Below are positions 5,392-13,230 of a DNA stretch of 20,610 nucleotides, in pieces. Below the pieces are notes generated by a model that saw only the letters and a list, made by a program, of their open reading frames with translations, was not told the DNA's origin and did not search any database. A program made the translations under genes and the position numbers. This stretch comes from a virus: positions 1 through 20,610 of the IMG/VR virus record IMGVR_UViG_3300042368_000805; one strand, given 5' to 3'. How positions within the stretch are numbered: position 1 is the stretch's first letter; each line of letters opens with the position of its first letter.

Positions 5392-8021
5392 GAATTGACC
5401 TCCCCGCTCTCAGCAGTTCTAAAGGCATTTTGAGAAGGACCAGAAATGTCATAAATAATGGAGAAATTAAGCAGATTTAGAGCCTCTCCTTGAGGTTTGC
5501 CGCGCATAACCCACTTTTGACCTAATCCGCTAACTGATTGATTTAATGGATCATTGAATACAAGAGAGTCATTGGTTCTTGTAATGATCTCATATTCTTT
5601 GGTGTATCCATCTTCCTCGAAAGCAATGAAATAGCCTACAGCCTTATCTGGCCAGTCATAGCTAGTGATATTGGTAAGGATAGCCGTCTTAGAGATGTTG
5701 TCGACTGTAACCGTCCCGATAGTATCACTTGATAGCAGGGCAACCTTAGCATTTGTGAATTTAAGGCTTTTATAGTTACAGCGAAGGCTCTTGGCTGGCA
5801 TAAGACGCTTCTCGTGGATAAGACCCTGCTTATTCCATTCAAGGCTTACGTCGCCCCAATAAACGTCCGGTTCGCCCCAGAGGATGTTGCCTTTGTATCT
5901 AATAGGCAGCAGGTTCGCCACTACGCGATTGTCGTCGTTATTGCTAACAATCTGCAGGGCCACGTTAGTATTGCTCTCACAAGTGATATTAGCCTGCGTA
6001 ACGTACTTTCTAGTGGCAGACGTACCAAAGTTATAAGAAGCCGTCTCAAGCGTGTAGATAATGGTTTCATTGATCCAATTGGCTACAGAAATGTCTGGGT
6101 TTATTTTTGGATCGACATATATGCCGTCCCTGTGAACAAGGACATAACCATACTTATCGCAGCGAATCATGTCGCCATTGATAAACTCGATAGCGCAGGG
6201 AACAAAGGACGCGCCAGAGACAGTTGTGAATGTGGCGTTTTCTCTGATGCCCCAATTAAGATCTAGTACATAACATTTGCTCAAATCATTGGTATTACTA
6301 TCAGGTATAGTCCACCAGACACGATTCTTTTTAGAATCATACTTACCTTGTATCTTTTTATTGTTATTATCATTTGCAACAAAAGTTTTATAAGTCTGGT
6401 CATAGTCTTGGTTTAATTTTAATACTTTAAAACCATCTGTATAATAAACAGCATCTTTTCCAAGCCATAGCACACCGTCTAATGCTTGTACAGTGCACTG
6501 ACTATTAAGACATCCTGCCGTATCGCTTATGCGCTCTACTGTCATGCCGCCACGACCGAGCTCATCAAAGAAGCCGTCGACGCGGTAAGAGTTGTTTTTG
6601 CAAAGTATGATGACGTTATTTTTAGTAGAAGACACAGCAACGATGTCGTCATCTACGTCGACATAAAAGCTTTCAGGGCAGCTATCTGGATCGCCTTGAA
6701 TAGATTGTCTAAGTCTAAAATAGTCGTCTCCGCAATTTCCGTAATAGGCAATGTCATTTCTGATGTGAATGCTTTTACATCTTGGCGGAGGATCGTTTGC
6801 TACAACGCCACCGTTTGTATAAAGCTCTTCATTTGTTTCTAAAGAATCATTATTCCAAGCAACATACCATCCACCATTTGGCGATGATCCAGGGCCTACA
6901 CTTGTATCTACAACCCACAAATAATAGTTAGACAGCTGTGAATCAAAGTATAAAAACCCAACTGTCCCAGAGGCTGGAAACGCGGCTTTATTTGCATAAG
7001 ATTTTATTGGAAGAATTGAATCTGGAACGTCATCAATAAAAGACGTTGTTCCATTATTAATTGTTCCTGCAAAGTAATAACTTGTTCCGTTATTTAATGT
7101 TCTATATATGTCTATTTTTAAATTAATAGAAACATCCCAGTTAGTATCTGATGTGTTTGCTATTGTCTTAATATTTGACAAAGTAACTATGTTTCTAATT
7201 CTTTTAAAAGCACCTTCATAACTAATAGAGTTGTATGCGCTTGTGCCAGAATTCCACACAAAATACTCTTCTATGTCATTTGCATAATATGTTTTTGCAG
7301 GATCTCCAGGCACTGGGAAAGCAAGCTGGTTTGAATATCCTTTTACTGTTGAATTAATTATTCCAATCTCATTAGCATTTTCTACTGCTATTGGAAGACT
7401 AGGAGATCCAACATCAAGAAATTCAGTAGATCCAGTTGATCCAGCATTATAACTTCTTCTAAAGACTAGCTTGTAAAAGTAATTTTTTGCTCCGGCAGTG
7501 TACGTCTTAATTACTTTTTCAGAGTCTAAATCTTGAAAATCGTCGTCATATTTAGGAAGTCCAGCCTGCACAAGATATGGAATGTTATCGCTGCTTGTAA
7601 CCTTCATCAAATAACCAGACGACGTAGAGTTTGCTATGAACGTGTGGTAGTTCCAATTTGCATAGGTAAACGTGTCATTGCCTGTCGCGCCAGGGAATGC
7701 AACATGCAGATCTGGTGATGGGCCTTTTATTTCAACCCATTTATCACCAATAGCAGATGAATTGTAATAATAAAGCTTATCTGCACTTTGAGCGTACAGC
7801 TTTCCTTGATAATAAAAACATGTGTTGATCCTAGAGTTTGTTCCTACTCGTGGATGCTGAGAATCGTATAATACAGAGCCAGGCCTAGTAAAAACTTTGC
7901 CTTGGTCTTGATATTGATTAATTAGAAGATTATCACACTGCTTAACCTTGTTTGGTGGAGCAGACAGGTAATAATCGGTAATACCACCAGAGAAATCTTC
8001 TACTTCGACTTTCTGTGCCAT
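5388..8021 (-). CDS. Tail hub / stabilisation protein (T7 gp12 or P22 gp10-like), 877 aa
   Basis: This is the largest complete gene. The N-terminus (VEVEDFSGGITDYYLS, then NLLINQYQDQGKVFTRPGS) fits the SGG-I...N...D-x-G-x-x-x-RPGS start of podovirus hub proteins. Later parts fit too: NLKIDIYRTLNNGTSYYFAG at about 300-319, LYTNGGVVANDPPP at 400-413, and beta-propeller-like strands at 455-545 (VIILCKNNSYRV, TAGC, DGVLWLGKDAVYYTDGFKV). Residues 228-268 and 340-388 carry two extra related FPxxG...Y-x-W units that seem inserted between conserved segments. It should form the nozzle beneath the adaptor and carry fibres. No clear Shine-Dalgarno precedes the ATG, which follows the preceding TAA by two bases, so coupling is likely. 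Confidence 0.82.
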   Translation of the reverse strand: MAQKVEVEDFSGGITDYYLSAPPNKVKQCDNLLINQYQDQGKVFTRPGSVLYDSQHPRVGTNSRINTCFYYQGKLYAQSADKLYYYNSSAIGDKWVEIKGPSPDLHVAFPGATGNDTFTYANWNYHTFIANSTSSGYLMKVTSSDNIPYLVQAGLPKYDDDFQDLDSEKVIKTYTAGAKNYFYKLVFRRSYNAGSTGSTEFLDVGSPSLPIAVENANEIGIINSTVKGYSNQLAFPVPGDPAKTYYANDIEEYFVWNSGTSAYNSISYEGAFKRIRNIVTLSNIKTIANTSDTNWDVSINLKIDIYRTLNNGTSYYFAGTINNGTTSFIDDVPDSILPIKSYANKAAFPASGTVGFLYFDSQLSNYYLWVVDTSVGPGSSPNGGWYVAWNNDSLETNEELYTNGGVVANDPPPRCKSIHIRNDIAYYGNCGDDYFRLRQSIQGDPDSCPESFYVDVDDDIVAVSSTKNNVIILCKNNSYRVDGFFDELGRGGMTVERISDTAGCLNSQCTVQALDGVLWLGKDAVYYTDGFKVLKLNQDYDQTYKTFVANDNNNKKIQGKYDSKKNRVWWTIPDSNTNDLSKCYVLDLNWGIRENATFTTVSGASFVPCAIEFINGDMIRCDKYGYVLVHRDGIYVDPKINPDISVANWINETIIYTLETASYNFGTSATRKYVTQANITCESNTNVALQIVSNNDDNRVVANLLPIRYKGNILWGEPDVYWGDVSLEWNKQGLIHEKRLMPAKSLRCNYKSLKFTNAKVALLSSDTIGTVTVDNISKTAILTNITSYDWPDKAVGYFIAFEEDGYTKEYEIITRTNDSLVFNDPLNQSVSGLGQKWVMRGKPQGEALNLLNFSIIYDISGPSQNAFRTAESGEVNS
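6858..7340 (-). repeat. Two related FPxxG...Y.W modules inside the hub protein
   Basis: Residues 228-268 read KGYSNQLAFPVPGDP, then a strand ending YFVWNSGTSAY. Residues 340-388 read KSYANKAAFPASGTVGFLYF, then YYLWVVD and GGWYVAW. Both share K-x-Y-x-N-x-x-AFP-x-x-G, a Y-rich strand and Y-x-x-W. Short modules of this kind occur in many phage tail and fibre proteins (recalled). The first covers 7218-7340 and the second 6858-7004. Confidence 0.7.
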
Positions 8022-8023
8022 AA

Positions 8024-8413
8024 TTAAACCAAGAAGTAAGCGGTTGCACTTAGGCTGCTGTCATTTGAATATACTTTGTATTTTGTCGAAGCCGTTCCTG
8101 GCTTTACATCAAGAAATAGTTGTTCGCCTGCAGAATTCTTTACCATGATAAAGACATTGGCGTAGCTCTTGCCGTTAGGAACAGTCTTCTCTTGGACATA
8201 TGCTCCATTAACATCTGCAACCCAGTCTGAAGACGATAATGCTTGAGTAACTACTCCGATATTGGTGCTTGGAATAACCGCGCCTACAGATCCGTCATGG
8301 ACGTGATCGTTAGTTTGAGTAATGTTGTACTCGAGTGCTGGGAACCAAACCGAGCCTTTATCGCCAGTATCTGGCAGTTTTAATTTAAGACCAGTTGTGT
8401 ACTGAGTAGCCAT
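8024..8413 (-). CDS. Small beta-rich phage structural protein, 129 aa
   Basis: The start at 8413 (MATQYTTGLKLKLPDTGDKG) is preferred to an in-frame ATG at 8443 because AGGAG lies 5 bases before it. The longer form would also overlap the lipoprotein end. A small motif NDHVHDGSVGAVIP lies near residues 35-48 and the rest is beta-rich, with no signal peptide. The HDG context recalls phage fibre-attachment or virion proteins, but I cannot assign a family. Lying directly upstream of the hub gene, and coupled to it with a two-base gap, it may be a partner of the hub or a fibre connector (inference). Confidence 0.75.
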   Translation of the reverse strand: MATQYTTGLKLKLPDTGDKGSVWFPALEYNITQTNDHVHDGSVGAVIPSTNIGVVTQALSSSDWVADVNGAYVQEKTVPNGKSYANVFIMVKNSAGEQLFLDVKPGTASTKYKVYSNDSSLSATAYFLV

Positions 8414-8418
8414 AACTT

Positions 8419-8423
8419 CTCCT
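8419..8423 (-). promoter_or_regulatory. Ribosome binding site deciding the start of the 129-aa gene
   Basis: AGGAG lies 5 bases before the ATG at 8413. It overlaps the TAG stop of the lipoprotein gene (TAGGAG), so termination happens right on the next ribosome binding site. Confidence 0.75.
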
Positions 8424-9291
8424 ATAATTGTCCAGCCGCCCAAGCGGCAATTAAAAAGTCCACACCGTCATGTACTTTATCGCTATCACAAGGCTGCCAA
8501 TCAGCGCCTAAGTCACGTTGCCATAGATACTCTTCGCATCGATCTCGTGCGGTAGGAAGTCTGTCACTTGGGAAGATGCTTTCGTCTAATAAAACATCAA
8601 TGGCTTGCTGCTGATTGCCATCTTTATATTTTCTGTATAGAGCTACAAATAAAGCATTGCGCGGATTTTCTTCAGCATATCTTCTGATTTCTTCATATTG
8701 AATTGGATCAAGCCCATTACCGATCATAGCTTTTAAGATCAAATCAATAGCGTCTAAGTGTTTTTCAAAACCTGCTTTTTTGATAACAGGGTTTTCTGAA
8801 TTTACAGATACCTCAAAACCAAGCATGCGCTGTAACGTCCAAACCATTGGAGGTGGTAAGAATGTACGGCTAAGAGGCCCGCGCCCCATAGTCCAACCGT
8901 TAGCCTTGCCGTAATCGTAAATTTCACGAAGGTTTTGTTTATCGCCTGTTGCATAGAGGTATGGCCAAAGCATGATAAACATATCTTTAGAGATATCAGA
9001 CTTTGACTGGCCTAAATCATAGCATTGATGAGATTCATTGCGATACCATCGGCCAGCATCACCTTCAGCTTTGTAGATGTCAACATCTTGACACCCGCCA
9101 GCTAGTTTACACAGTGCGGTAAAGCCAAGAGAATCGCAGCCACCTTGATGCGCCCAGCCTTTATGAAGTGACTTATAAAGCTCTGCTTTAGATTTAATTT
9201 TAGGCTCAACTTTATTAGGAGACTGCGCAGGACGATTTGAACACGCCAAAGCCAGCGTCAAGATGACAATACTGGCTAGGCGTAGTTTCAT
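8422..9291 (-). CDS. Exported phage lipoprotein with six further cysteines, 289 aa, function unknown
   Basis: The N-terminus is a lipoprotein signal: MKLR, a hydrophobic core (LASIVILTLAL), then A-Cys17 followed by SNRP. The +2 residue is Ser, not Asp, compatible with outer-membrane sorting. A Pro/Lys-rich linker follows to about 35. The mature domain has exactly six more cysteines (52, 61, 67, 90, 252, 268), enough for three disulfides, as expected of a periplasmic protein. The helical middle (SKDMFIMLWPYLYATGDKQN, then YGKANGWTMGRG) weakly recalls the alpha/alpha-toroid fold of some glycoside hydrolases, but I see no secure catalytic residues. It sits between the fibre tip and hub genes with AGAGG at its start. 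Superinfection exclusion, envelope modification or a virion role are all possible. Confidence 0.8.
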   Translation of the reverse strand: MKLRLASIVILTLALACSNRPAQSPNKVEPKIKSKAELYKSLHKGWAHQGGCDSLGFTALCKLAGGCQDVDIYKAEGDAGRWYRNESHQCYDLGQSKSDISKDMFIMLWPYLYATGDKQNLREIYDYGKANGWTMGRGPLSRTFLPPPMVWTLQRMLGFEVSVNSENPVIKKAGFEKHLDAIDLILKAMIGNGLDPIQYEEIRRYAEENPRNALFVALYRKYKDGNQQQAIDVLLDESIFPSDRLPTARDRCEEYLWQRDLGADWQPCDSDKVHDGVDFLIAAWAAGQL

Positions 9292-9300
9292 GATGACCTC

Positions 9301-9735
9301 TTATGCGATTCTTATTGCAAATCCACCAACAGTTACAATTGGAGCGTTACCATCACCATAAGCTTTAGCGTATAGAGCTTGGGTGGTTCCTGACGGAACT
9401 TGCAAATACCCAACCATTTGAGGAACAATTCCACCAGCCGCAGCAGTTTGATAATTTGAAGTAGTGTAATTTGACTGCACAAAACCAGTACCATCATTAT
9501 TGCTATTTGTTGCAATAACGCTCACGCTGTTGTTCCCACTTCCACCAGGCAAAGAAGCAATACCAAAAATCAAATAAATTCCAGAATTAAGAGTGGCAAG
9601 TGCGCTAGTATTTGCCCTATATGATCCGCTTACTGTGGTCACGGCTCTGCTTGTAAAATCAATTTTTTCACCAACATACCCACTAGGAACCGCAGTACCA
9701 TCACCCGCTGATTGTAATTGTGTTTTAGCTGTCAT
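9301..9735 (-). CDS. Free-standing fibre tip module, 144 aa
   Basis: The whole protein resembles the C-terminal module of the gene just upstream. It has GDGTAVPSGYVGEKI against GDTSGTTVPTGMIGENY, a GSYRANTSALATLNSGIYLI strand pair against GSYKNVTSLQLTQGIWDVSY, and an AIRIA end against ARRIA. The beta-rich, Ser/Thr/Gly-rich composition fits a trimeric fibre tip or knob. AAGGAG lies 6 bases before the ATG and overlaps the previous stop (TAAGGAG). It could be a separate tip subunit, an added head-fibre component, or a spare receptor-binding allele. The fibre class is well supported; the exact role is inference. Confidence 0.75.
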   Translation of the reverse strand: MTAKTQLQSAGDGTAVPSGYVGEKIDFTSRAVTTVSGSYRANTSALATLNSGIYLIFGIASLPGGSGNNSVSVIATNSNNDGTGFVQSNYTTSNYQTAAAGGIVPQMVGYLQVPSGTTQALYAKAYGDGNAPIVTVGGFAIRIA

Positions 9736-9745
9736 GTTTTACTCC

Positions 9746-11188
9746 TTATGCGATTCTTCTAGCGATTATATTTCCATACAATTGAGGAGTACCTCCAGTG
9801 TAGGTTGTGCTTAAATTTAAATAATAAGTTGTAGTGGAAGAAATATTAATAATTACATTTCCCCTCATACTTGTTACTTGATTGTTTACTGATCCATTTG
9901 TTCCGTATTGAAGTGTTGTAGTATTTACTGTTCCGGCTGAACTTGCCGTTGTAGTTGATAGCGCGCAAACAGAGTTTGTACCTACCCATCCAGTAGCTCC
10001 GTTTCCGTCAACCCATCCAATATAAGAAACATCCCAAATGCCTTGAGTTAGTTGTAAACTTGTAACATTTTTGTAGGAACCACTAGATCCTGCGGCAATA
10101 TTTGTAGATTGCAGTGCTGTATAATTTTCCCCAATCATCCCAGTCGGCACAGTTGTACCAGATGTGTCGCCAATGATGTTGCGGGCAGATACGGGGTAGC
10201 CTACTTGGGCTCCTCCAGAAACCTTCCTGACTCTCCATTTTGCTCCTAAACCAGAAAAAGCACCTGACCAGCTTGCTGTATAAGATGTTGCAATTGTAAC
10301 CCACCGACCAAAATAAACATCTATATCTGTACTATTAATTATTCTAAACCCAACACCCTGAGTATCTGTTGATGTATTTGTCGAAGGTCCAGGCCTTAGT
10401 TGACCAATTGCAAATTTATTTCCGTCCGTATGAACGAAAGATTCCATCGGCCTCCAATTAGATCCGTCAAAAATTTCTATTGTAATAATATCAGTTGATA
10501 ATATTGGAGTGTTAAATCTTACTCTTTTTTTCCTCATGTCACTTAATGAGGTTGTTCCAATAATTCCCGTTGAACCACTAACTCCATAAACAAAAGAAGT
10601 GGTATCGTCTGCATCTGTTGCGCTTGAGTTACTTGCATACTCCTCAACCGCTCTTGTCGCTAAAGTAGTTGTGCCGGAACCGGCCCATTCGGCGATAGGT
10701 AATGTAATTTTTAAAGTCATTGCAGCACTACTAACAAGGTCAGCAACGGAATATGCTGACGCTGTCGCTCCTTTTATCAATAGTATTTTTTGAGTACTTG
10801 TTTGATAAAATGCAATTTGTCCATTAGCGTATCCACCACCACTAGCAAAAGATCCATAACCAGCGGGATTAATCCATGAAATAAGACTGTCAATTTTTGA
10901 TGAATCTACGGTCAAACCGCTTGGCAATGAAAACAAAACAGTACCAGCATTTCCGGTGGCGGCACCGCCTGATCCGTTAAAAAACCCAATTGATATTTCG
11001 ACTGAATCTCCTACTCTTCTCCATTTTCCAATAGGGTCTATTTTACCAGTCGAATTCAGTGTAATTGCTCCACCACCTGAACTAGTAAGCGTTGGGGTAT
11101 AAGATTGCCACGCCTCAACTACCGGCACATTAGTAGGCACATTATTTGTAATCTGCGTTTGAGTAGGTGTAAAAGCTGATGATGACAT
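9746..11188 (-). CDS. Modular tail fibre / receptor-binding protein, 480 aa
   Basis: Residues about 27-210 form a recognisable phage fibre module: WQSYTPTLTS, GKWRRVGDSVEISIGFF, LFSLPSGLTVDSSKI, then ITLPIAEWAGSGTTTLATRA with a TSFVYG segment. Residues 210-325 are a second beta domain (VRFNTPILSTDIITIEIFDG up to WRVRKVSGGAQVGYPVS). Residues 338-480 are the GD-x-S-G-T-x-VP-x-G-x-IGE tip module, which recurs as the next gene. No known N-terminal virion anchor is seen, so it may attach through another fibre. AGGAG lies 6 bases before the ATG. The class is clear from modules I recall in many phages; receptor specificity cannot be read. Confidence 0.8.
   Translation of the reverse strand: MSSSAFTPTQTQITNNVPTNVPVVEAWQSYTPTLTSSGGGAITLNSTGKIDPIGKWRRVGDSVEISIGFFNGSGGAATGNAGTVLFSLPSGLTVDSSKIDSLISWINPAGYGSFASGGGYANGQIAFYQTSTQKILLIKGATASAYSVADLVSSAAMTLKITLPIAEWAGSGTTTLATRAVEEYASNSSATDADDTTSFVYGVSGSTGIIGTTSLSDMRKKRVRFNTPILSTDIITIEIFDGSNWRPMESFVHTDGNKFAIGQLRPGPSTNTSTDTQGVGFRIINSTDIDVYFGRWVTIATSYTASWSGAFSGLGAKWRVRKVSGGAQVGYPVSARNIIGDTSGTTVPTGMIGENYTALQSTNIAAGSSGSYKNVTSLQLTQGIWDVSYIGWVDGNGATGWVGTNSVCALSTTTASSAGTVNTTTLQYGTNGSVNNQVTSMRGNVIINISSTTTYYLNLSTTYTGGTPQLYGNIIARRIA
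9749..10177 (-). repeat. Fibre tip module duplicated in the next gene
   Basis: This covers codons 338-480 of the 480-aa fibre. It is similar over its whole length to the gene at 9301-9735. The final 13 bases of coding sequence plus stop (AAGAATCGCATAA) are identical in both genes, while the interiors are diverged. Confidence 0.65.
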
Positions 11189-11200
11189 TGGTTGCTCCTA

Positions 11201-13228
11201 TTAATATGCCCAAGTTGGCTTGGATGCTAATTCTATATCTCCGCTTAAACAAACACCGTTTGCTGTTATTGAGGCAGTAGTTGTTGTTTGAAGCTGATTT
11301 GAATTTATTAAAGCATAAGACTTCAATCCAGTAGAGTTTCCGCCATAAATTGCAGAAATGCTTTGCGTATATGCCGAGCTGGTTAGAATACCATTAACGC
11401 TTACAGTAATTGTCTGGACAGATGCACTTGTAAAATCGCCCTGCAAATTAAACTTTAATCTCCATCCACCGTCTTGCATTTGATACGGAACAAACATTGC
11501 TCTTAAAACTGTGAATCCAGCTTGTGGGCATGTTGTTGTTGGAGCTAATCCGCCATTATAAGACGTACCATGCAAATAAGATTTTAGACCCATTCTAGTT
11601 GCATCAGAATTAGAATATGCAGTAGGAGCCGGAAGTCTTCCTGGGTCTACAGTTCCACTCAAGATTGTTCCAGCGTCCACAGTCAGCGGGAAACTTGCAC
11701 CAATTGCTGGGGCATTCAGAGCGTAATTTATGACGCTTGTGCTTCCAGACGATGCCGGAAGTGTACAACTTAGAAGACCAGATGTACTGATTTGCAGAGA
11801 GAATCCAGATGGAGGAGTGTCACCTGTTGTTTGGTAGCTCAGGTTATAGTCAGAGCCTGGTCCGCTCTTAGCAAACTTAGCAGATACATAGAACCGCACA
11901 GGTGCTGCGCTTGAGATAAATACCCAGCCGGTCAACTCACCTGCGTCATATCCAGCTAAGTTTTGTACGTTTGTAGTTGCGCCAGATGTTAGTGATACGC
12001 TTGCTCTTGCATTGGTTCCACCAACAACTACGCCACGCTTAGGAGCAACGTAAAGGCTTGTGGTGCTTGATGCAATACCTACTGGCACAGAAACTTGACC
12101 TACTGTGCTTGGCTCTGTGACAGTTAGAAGACCTGCCGTTGCGGCAGACAGGAAGTAAACCTCTCCAGCTGTAAGGCCAGATAGTCCAGTTACTTCACCT
12201 GAAAGTGTTAATTCAAAGTTATTAGCGTCTACAATCTTGCTAACAACACCAACAACTTCTGACGCTGCCGCTGAAGTAGCAATAGCTTTTGTGTATGTTG
12301 CACCGTTTAAATAAAGAGTATCTCCAACAACAAAACCATGGCTTGCTTGAAGAACTTTATCAATAGTTCCTCCGCCACCACCACCTGCGATTGCCGCCCA
12401 TCCCGCAGTTGTGTAACCCTCGAAAGAATCTGATGTAGAATTGTAGCGGATATAACCGTTAACGCCAGGAGATGGCCTATCAGCATCTGTTCCACCAGGA
12501 AGCTTTAAAGCTCCTAAAGTAGTTCCCGTAGATGAAACAACTTTATTAACAAGGTTTTGATCTGCTAGATCTAAAACAAAGTCCCCATTTTTATCGGGTA
12601 TTCTGTGTATCCTGCTGTTTGTCAAGGTTGAAGCTGGTTTAATAGTTGCGCCAAAAGCACCTGACGCATCTCCAAGAGTCAAACCATTGTCAGATGAAAC
12701 GGATAAATTTTTCAAAGATCGAACAACACCAGTTCCATTTGCGCTCAAAAACAAATCTACGTTTGCAGATACGCTTTGAATTGTTGCAGAGTCAAGTTGG
12801 ATGCTATCTACAGTAAGCTTTGTGGCTCCCTCAACTTCACCAAGATCATTGATTGTTACCAATGAATTTTGAAGTAGAGCTCCTGTTGTTAAATCAAATC
12901 TAGCAACAGCATTATCTGTGGAGGTTGCTGGCCCCGATACTTTTGCATCAATCTCATTTTGAAGAGCTGTTGTAAGATTTGTTTTACCAATTAATGGCAA
13001 AGACGAGGCCGAACTAATGATACAGCTCGAATCAAGTGTCTTTGTAGACAGGGTTTGAGATGAGTTCAAGTCTACGGCAGTCTTCCAAGCGGAACCGCTG
13101 TACCAGTTGATTCCAGCATCAGTACCGGCTCCAGAATTGAAGTAAATCAATCCAATTGCTGTAGGTGATAATGCTGAAGATGAAACTTGAAGTTGCGCTC
13201 TAATCAGCTCGCCATAAATCTGTGCCAT
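11201..13228 (-). CDS. Long modular tail fibre protein, 675 aa
   Basis: The N-terminus (MAQIYGELIRAQLQ, then PTAIGLIYFN and GINWYSGSAWK) looks like a virion-attachment head. Residues about 98-135 (SGPATSTDNAVARFDLTTGA, LLQNSLVTINDLGEV) and 250-279 (RPSPGVNGYIRYNSTSDSFE, then GYTTAGWAAI) are modules common in phage fibres. A Gly6 run at 282-287 may be a hinge. Residues 288-395 hold a repeated beta domain (GFVVGDTLYLNGATY, GEVTGLSGLTAGEVYFLS). A C-terminal beta sandwich at about 570-675 (FTVLRAMFVPYQMQDGGWRL) should carry the binding surface. AGGAG lies 7 bases before the ATG. No enzymatic motif is seen. Confidence 0.8.
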   Translation of the reverse strand: MAQIYGELIRAQLQVSSSALSPTAIGLIYFNSGAGTDAGINWYSGSAWKTAVDLNSSQTLSTKTLDSSCIISSASSLPLIGKTNLTTALQNEIDAKVSGPATSTDNAVARFDLTTGALLQNSLVTINDLGEVEGATKLTVDSIQLDSATIQSVSANVDLFLSANGTGVVRSLKNLSVSSDNGLTLGDASGAFGATIKPASTLTNSRIHRIPDKNGDFVLDLADQNLVNKVVSSTGTTLGALKLPGGTDADRPSPGVNGYIRYNSTSDSFEGYTTAGWAAIAGGGGGGTIDKVLQASHGFVVGDTLYLNGATYTKAIATSAAASEVVGVVSKIVDANNFELTLSGEVTGLSGLTAGEVYFLSAATAGLLTVTEPSTVGQVSVPVGIASSTTSLYVAPKRGVVVGGTNARASVSLTSGATTNVQNLAGYDAGELTGWVFISSAAPVRFYVSAKFAKSGPGSDYNLSYQTTGDTPPSGFSLQISTSGLLSCTLPASSGSTSVINYALNAPAIGASFPLTVDAGTILSGTVDPGRLPAPTAYSNSDATRMGLKSYLHGTSYNGGLAPTTTCPQAGFTVLRAMFVPYQMQDGGWRLKFNLQGDFTSASVQTITVSVNGILTSSAYTQSISAIYGGNSTGLKSYALINSNQLQTTTTASITANGVCLSGDIELASKPTWAY

Positions 13229-13230
13229 TA

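Noticed and set aside
5814-6266. 150-codon open frame on the plus strand
   Set aside because: It lies wholly antisense to the hub coding region, has no ribosome binding site that I can see and reads as low-complexity translation. Opposite-strand shadows of this length are common.
8414-8443. Longer start at 8443 for the 129-aa gene
   Set aside because: It would overlap the lipoprotein end and lacks a ribosome binding site; AGGAG with good spacing precedes 8413.
8422-9291. Lipoprotein as an Rz1-type spanin
   Set aside because: Far too long, not nested in an Rz gene, and no endolysin or holin lies nearby.
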